From: an uncultured bacterium
GTDB lineage: Bacteria; Cyanobacteriota; Vampirovibrionia; Gastranaerophilales; Gastranaerophilaceae
Length of the DNA: 13,331 nt
NCBI GenBank assembly: GCA_902803265.1
Contig: CADCPD010000071.1
Span: 1 to 13,331, forward strand
Direction: 5' to 3'
This document shows, in pieces, positions 12,783 to 13,331 of the stretch (position 1 is the first letter of the stretch; each line of letters starts with the position of its first letter). The notes beneath the pieces are model-generated. The model was not told the DNA's origin, did no database searches, and saw nothing but the letters and a program-made list of their open reading frames with translations. The position numbers and the translations under genes are program-made.

Positions 12783-13331
12783 TTAATTTTCTTTTAATGC
12801 AAGTAAAAGCATTGTATTTGTTCCAAGACAAGTATAATTAGTCTTGAAGTATTTTTCTGCACCTTTTGCCATTTCTTCTGGAAACTCTTTTGCAATATCT
12901 TCTTTCTTTCTAATCCAACCTAACAACCTGCCTACTTCTACATTTAATGCTTTCATAAATTCTTTATTAAATCTGATGTGCATATTTCCATTTTTGTAAC
13001 AGGTGTAGTCCATCAATAACGGTTGTTTTTGTGTTTTGTGATTAAATGTTTGATATACTTGTACCTTTTCTCCAAAATAACTTGGCTCTGGCTGATGGTC
13101 GCAAGGTGCAAAACCCAAATTTCTTGCAATTACAAAAATATCTTTCAATGTATTATTATCGTGGTAACTTCTTTCCAACTCACCACTCCAACCACATCTA
13201 AACGGAGAACTTGCAATAATTCTATAATCTAATATATAATTTTTTGCTTCTTCCTTATAATACCTGTAACTATCGTGGTTAAATAATTTCTGATTACTTT
13301 TATATGGTTTTACATTTTCCTCTGATGATAA
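12783..13331 (-). CDS. DUF4942-like protein, 5' end outside the window
   Basis: The reading frame is open from the window edge to TAA at 12783 (182 codons), so this is a partial gene rather than one starting at a TTG at 13178. Sequence upstream of that TTG is clearly part of the same protein: DYRIIASSPFRCGWSG precedes DIFVIARNLGFAPC. The rest contains YKNGNMHIRFNKEFMKALNV and RLLGWIRKKEDI, which resembles the DUF4942 C-terminus. That family is widespread in phages and plasmids, often fused to methyltransferase-like N-terminal parts, and its function is unknown. An N-terminal catalytic domain may lie upstream. No ribosome binding site can be seen at the true start. Confidence 0.75.
   Translation of the reverse strand, partial: LSSEENVKPYKSNQKLFNHDSYRYYKEEAKNYILDYRIIASSPFRCGWSGELERSYHDNNTLKDIFVIARNLGFAPCDHQPEPSYFGEKVQVYQTFNHKTQKQPLLMDYTCYKNGNMHIRFNKEFMKALNVEVGRLLGWIRKKEDIAKEFPEEMAKGAEKYFKTNYTCLGTNTMLLLALKEN

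Noticed and set aside
1..13331. CRISPR arrays, integrase, attachment sites or insertion sequences
   Set aside because: No regularly spaced direct repeats, recombinase motifs or terminal inverted repeats were seen; the prophage ends probably lie outside the window.

Overview
This window is the late-gene part of a tailed temperate phage, most likely an integrated prophage, in an AT-rich bacterium (by eye about one third GC). All convincing genes lie on the minus strand, so transcription runs from high to low coordinates and the genes are described in that order. No rRNA, tRNA, CRISPR array, integrase or insertion sequence is visible. The host cannot be named from this sequence. Good AGGAG-type ribosome binding sites, TTG starts and tight gene packing fit many bacterial groups.

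Upstream accessory block, about 13331 to 10099. It begins with a DUF4942-like gene whose 5' end lies outside the window. Next come an ASCH-domain protein, a 55-residue DUF1737-like protein, a coiled-coil protein with a cysteine-rich tail, a 42-residue translationally coupled ORF, a 274-residue protein with an N-terminal cysteine cluster, a 69-residue LuxR/GerE-type helix-turn-helix protein starting at TTG, and a 134-residue CxxC protein. The 184 bases after the HTH gene hold a perfect ATGTCC-N6-GGACAT inverted repeat and promoter-like sequence. This makes the HTH protein a candidate regulator of the late operon.

Packaging and head module, about 9910 to 1906, in the order seen in lambda-like siphoviruses. 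A D12-class DNA adenine methyltransferase is split by one in-frame TGA. It is followed by a Nu1-like small terminase, a GpA-type large terminase, a DUF6148/gpW-like connector, a lambda-type portal, a ClpP-like (S49) maturation protease with a probable nested scaffold gene, a head decoration protein and an E-type major capsid protein. A strong hairpin terminator follows the capsid gene.

Head-tail joining and tail module, 1814 to 1. A gpFI-like protein with a C-terminal HeH-like domain, a gpFII-like attachment protein, a gpZ-like minor tail protein and a putative tail terminator follow with almost no gaps. The tail terminator gene is also interrupted by an in-frame TAA, with family-like sequence continuing to the window edge.

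The most notable points are two independent in-frame stops suggesting prophage decay (or, for the methylase, recoding), the nested scaffold start, the HTH-plus-palindrome late control region, a divergent palindromic region with a possible small plus-strand gene, and three coding stretches recovered by re-reading (two small genes and the 5' extension of the DUF4942 gene). I do not see a clearly new multi-gene system; most of the window is a recognisable phage late region.
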